DNA from: Silene noctiflora
Lineage: Eukaryota; Streptophyta; Magnoliopsida; Caryophyllales; Caryophyllaceae
Direction of reading: 5' to 3'
Assembly: GCA_009801015.1 (NCBI GenBank)
Contig: VHZZ01003842.1
Coordinates: 18,796-39,229 of the forward strand
Length of the DNA: 20,434 nucleotides
Below the pieces are notes generated by a model that saw only the letters and a program-made list of their open reading frames with translations, was not told the origin of the DNA and made no database searches. The stretch's first letter is position 1. Each line of letters starts with the position of its first letter. Below are positions 18,592-20,434 of this stretch, in pieces. A program made the translations under genes and the position numbers.

Positions 18592-19958
18592 ATGACAACT
18601 CAGTTGCGAAGGGAGGGTAATACTGGGAAGCAAGTTATGGGGGATGGCGAGGATCAGTTGGAAGATGATTTCGGATGGGATATTGGGGATGATGAAGGGG
18701 AGAAGCAACGGTCTGAATTGACAGTGGTAGGGAAGTTATGGGCGTCGAAGTCTATCAATGTTCGTGCAGCCATTGATACCATGATAAAGCTCTGGAATCT
18801 GAAGGGGTCGATTATTGGTAATGTGATCGATGCGAAGGAGAAAATCTTTGTGTTTCGATTTGCGCTTGAGAAGGATAAGAGTAAAGTGATTAATGGACAG
18901 CCTTGACACTTTGATAAGTTCGTATGGTGCCTTAATGACCCAAGTGAAATGGGGAAGTTGACAGATACACCACTGTTTCACCTCCCCATTTGGGTTCGGA
19001 TCTACGATTTACCAGTTAGAGGACGATCGATTGAGGCAAACTTACGTAGACTGGGGAAACAGTTAGGGTCATATGTCAGTTTCGATAACACACCGCATCC
19101 GGAGATCGAGAAGGCAGTGCGTATTAGGGTAGTTTTGGACGTGAGAAAACCCCTAAAGCATCATGTGTCTGTACGAACACCGGATGGAGCAGCAAACGAA
19201 TTTAAAGTGAAATATGATAGAATACCAACGTTTTGCTACGGGTGTGGGGTTCTAGGGCACGGGGAAAAGGAATGCGGTAACGGTCCGTATGAGGAGGGTG
19301 AACTCAGTTATGGTGAATGGATGAGGGCTTCACCATGGAAAGTTATGAAGACGGTGGCTGAGAATACGTCGATGGTGGGTCGATCTCTTACACCATGTTT
19401 TGAAGAGGAGCAAGTACGACGTGAACAGGAGGATATAGAGAAGATGATTGAGAAACTCCATAAAATATCTGTGTCTCAGTCAGATAGAGGGCGAGAGAAG
19501 ATGGGTGCGAAGGGGTGGAACGAAGCTGAGGGAGAAGGTAACAAGGGGGGACTAAGCAAGAGACAGCATGGGGTAGTGGACAGTAGAGGAATTCATGAAG
19601 GAAGTGGGTCTGGGTGCGGGTTTGGAGGCAGGGAGGAGGGGGTGGAGTGTGGCGTGGGAATGGGGAGTGGTAGGACGACTATAGTGCTCGATGGTGGTGG
19701 AGTAGAAGAAACCAACGGAGGGAAGGCGGATAAGAGGGGACAGAAGGAGGGGAAATGGAGGAGATTTGAGAAAGATAAGAGTATTAGTAGAAAGAATACA
19801 CAGAATGTGTGGGGGGGGATGGTGTGAGTGGGGAGAAAAGAAACAGGGATGATGAAATGGAGGGGCAAAGGAAGGTGGCGAAGGTATCATATAACAATAT
19901 GGGTGTAATTTCACCTGAGGCGGAGGTTGAGAGAGCTCAACCCCGCCGGGACCAATGA
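18592..19958 (+). pseudogene. LINE ORF1: DUF4283-type protein with CCHC zinc knuckle, broken twice
   Basis: The frame starts MTTQLRREGN and reads as the gag-like ORF1 of plant LINEs: a DUF4283-type segment (INVRAAIDTMIKLWNLKG, FHLPIWVRIYDLP) and a zinc knuckle CYGCGVLGHGEKEC at 19234-19275 (C-x2-C-x4-H-x4-C), then a charged Glu/Lys/Gly-rich tail. A TGA at 18904-18906 interrupts the frame where relatives usually have Trp (GQPWxF); the same frame continues at once. A second break is at the G8 run 19811-19818: the frame ends at 19825-19827, while the frame two bases over stays open to PRRDQ and a TGA at 19956-19958. ORF1 proteins bind RNA and coat the LINE transcript. Only two lesions implies a fairly young copy. 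Confidence 0.85.
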
Positions 19959-20340
19959 ATCTCCTAAGTCTCAACTGCAGGGGGCTGGGCAACCCCTCTG
20001 CAATTAATGGACTTCGGAATCTTATTCGAAGGGAGGCCCCGGCCTTTATTTTCCTCTGTGAAACGAAGCTTAGTGGTACTGCAATGAGGAAAGTTAGAGG
20101 CCGTGTTGAGGGATACGAGGGGTATGAGGTGGATTGTGTTGGTAGGTCTGGTGGGCTAGCTGTGTGGTGGAGCAGTGAGCTTCAGTGTACTGTCAAATCA
20201 GCTTCTGTACATTATATTGATATCGAGGTGGTGTGGAAGGAGGTGCCCTGGAGAATTACAGGTTTTTATGGTTGGCCTGCTGTCCAAGACCGACATCTTT
20301 CGTGGCAACAACTTCGAATTCTGGCGGCGAAGTCTCAAAG
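19955..20340 (+). pseudogene. LINE ORF2, apurinic-type endonuclease domain, truncated
   Basis: The start MNLLSLNCRGLGN is the usual opening of plant L1 ORF2; Asn7 and Glu36 (FLCETKL) are the conserved metal-site residues of the exonuclease/endonuclease/phosphatase fold. GGLAVWW (66-72) and GFYGWP (103-108) follow. The frame leaves the family pattern after RILAAKS, where the GDFN motif should come next, and runs on to a chance stop at 20389. The reverse transcriptase is therefore absent from the window. The ATG overlaps the TGA of ORF1 as ATGA. In family terms this enzyme nicks target DNA to prime reverse transcription. Confidence 0.85.
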
Positions 20341-20434
20341 TGTAATACCCGCCCTTCTAGGACCTTTGACTAGCGTTGACCGACCGTAACACTTGTCGAG
20401 TCTCGTCTGGTCCTTAGTGGAGGAGTGATAGTGG
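20341..20434 (+). mobile_element. Probable start of an LTR retrotransposon inserted in LINE ORF2
   Basis: Sequence unlike a LINE begins at 20341 with TGTAATACCCGCCC. A TGTAATACCC-like start is common for plant Ty3/gypsy LTRs. The five bases before it, CAAAG (20336-20340), are the candidate target duplication, but the other side is outside the window. The remaining 94 bp are GC-moderate with no reading frame. Confidence 0.5.

Larger units (their letters stand above)
18440..20340 (+). mobile_element. 5' part of an L1-type LINE retrotransposon
   Basis: The order is: a pyrimidine-rich 5' leader (about 18440-18591), ORF1 (18592 onward), then ORF2 starting at 19955. The ORF1 nucleic-acid-binding protein with CCHC zinc knuckle and the ORF2 endonuclease are the standard layout of plant L1 LINEs. 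The 5' edge is not exactly defined, and no target duplication can be seen because the 3' end is outside the window. Confidence 0.85.

Noticed and set aside
19552..19992. 146-codon minus-strand frame over LINE ORF1
   Set aside because: It is antisense to the purine-rich ORF1 tail and is Pro/His/Leu-rich only because of that composition.
1..20434. Multi-gene novel system, CRISPR array, tRNA or rRNA genes
   Set aside because: No regularly spaced identical repeats, no cloverleaf-like sequence beyond weak SINE A/B boxes, and only two host genes that share no visible functional link.

Overview
This window is nuclear DNA of a flowering plant, most likely a eudicot. It shows spliced genes with GT-AG introns, proteins with plastid transit-peptide-like N-termini, and a dense mix of typical plant transposons: Ty1/copia, an L1-type LINE with a DUF4283/CCHC ORF1, Stowaway-like and Tourist-like MITEs, and SINE-like repeats. 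I cannot name the species from the sequence.

Layout. Positions 1-about 2660 are the decayed 3' end of a Ty1/copia element on the + strand: a short minisatellite, a broken RNase H/polyprotein end, a noncoding 3' region, duplicated polypurine-tract/LTR-start cassettes, and a probable LTR. Positions 2660-4648 are AT-rich intergenic DNA with one minus-strand SINE-like copy. Positions 4649-15155 (+) carry the main gene: an 11-exon, 489-residue type-A DnaJ (Hsp40) co-chaperone with a plastid transit peptide, J domain, Gly/Phe-rich linker, four CxxCxGxG zinc motifs and the substrate-binding C-terminal domains. Its ten introns take up most of the 10.5 kb and are packed with MITEs, tandem repeats and a strongly strand-asymmetric insertion in intron 5.

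Positions 15758-16619 (-) hold a two-exon gene for a 153-residue protein I do not recognise, with a Ser/Asn/Thr-rich, plastid-type N-terminus and two predicted membrane segments. It is convergent with the DnaJ gene, with 602 bp between the stop codons. Positions 16690-18420 are intergenic, with a 221-bp Tourist-like MITE and a Stowaway-like MITE containing a nested second MITE. From about 18440 to 20340 (+) is the 5' part of an L1-type LINE: ORF1 is broken by one nonsense codon and one frameshift, and ORF2 (endonuclease) starts in an ATGA overlap. ORF2 is cut at 20341 by what looks like the start of an LTR retrotransposon, which runs off the window.

Functionally, the DnaJ protein would recruit and stimulate a plastid Hsp70. 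The small membrane protein would sit in a plastid membrane if its targeting is read correctly. Nothing ties the two together beyond position. I found no tRNA, rRNA, CRISPR or operon-like system and no convincing novel multi-gene system. The points most worth following are the uncharacterised membrane protein with its coding hexanucleotide repeat and overlapping uORF, and the intron 5 insertion.
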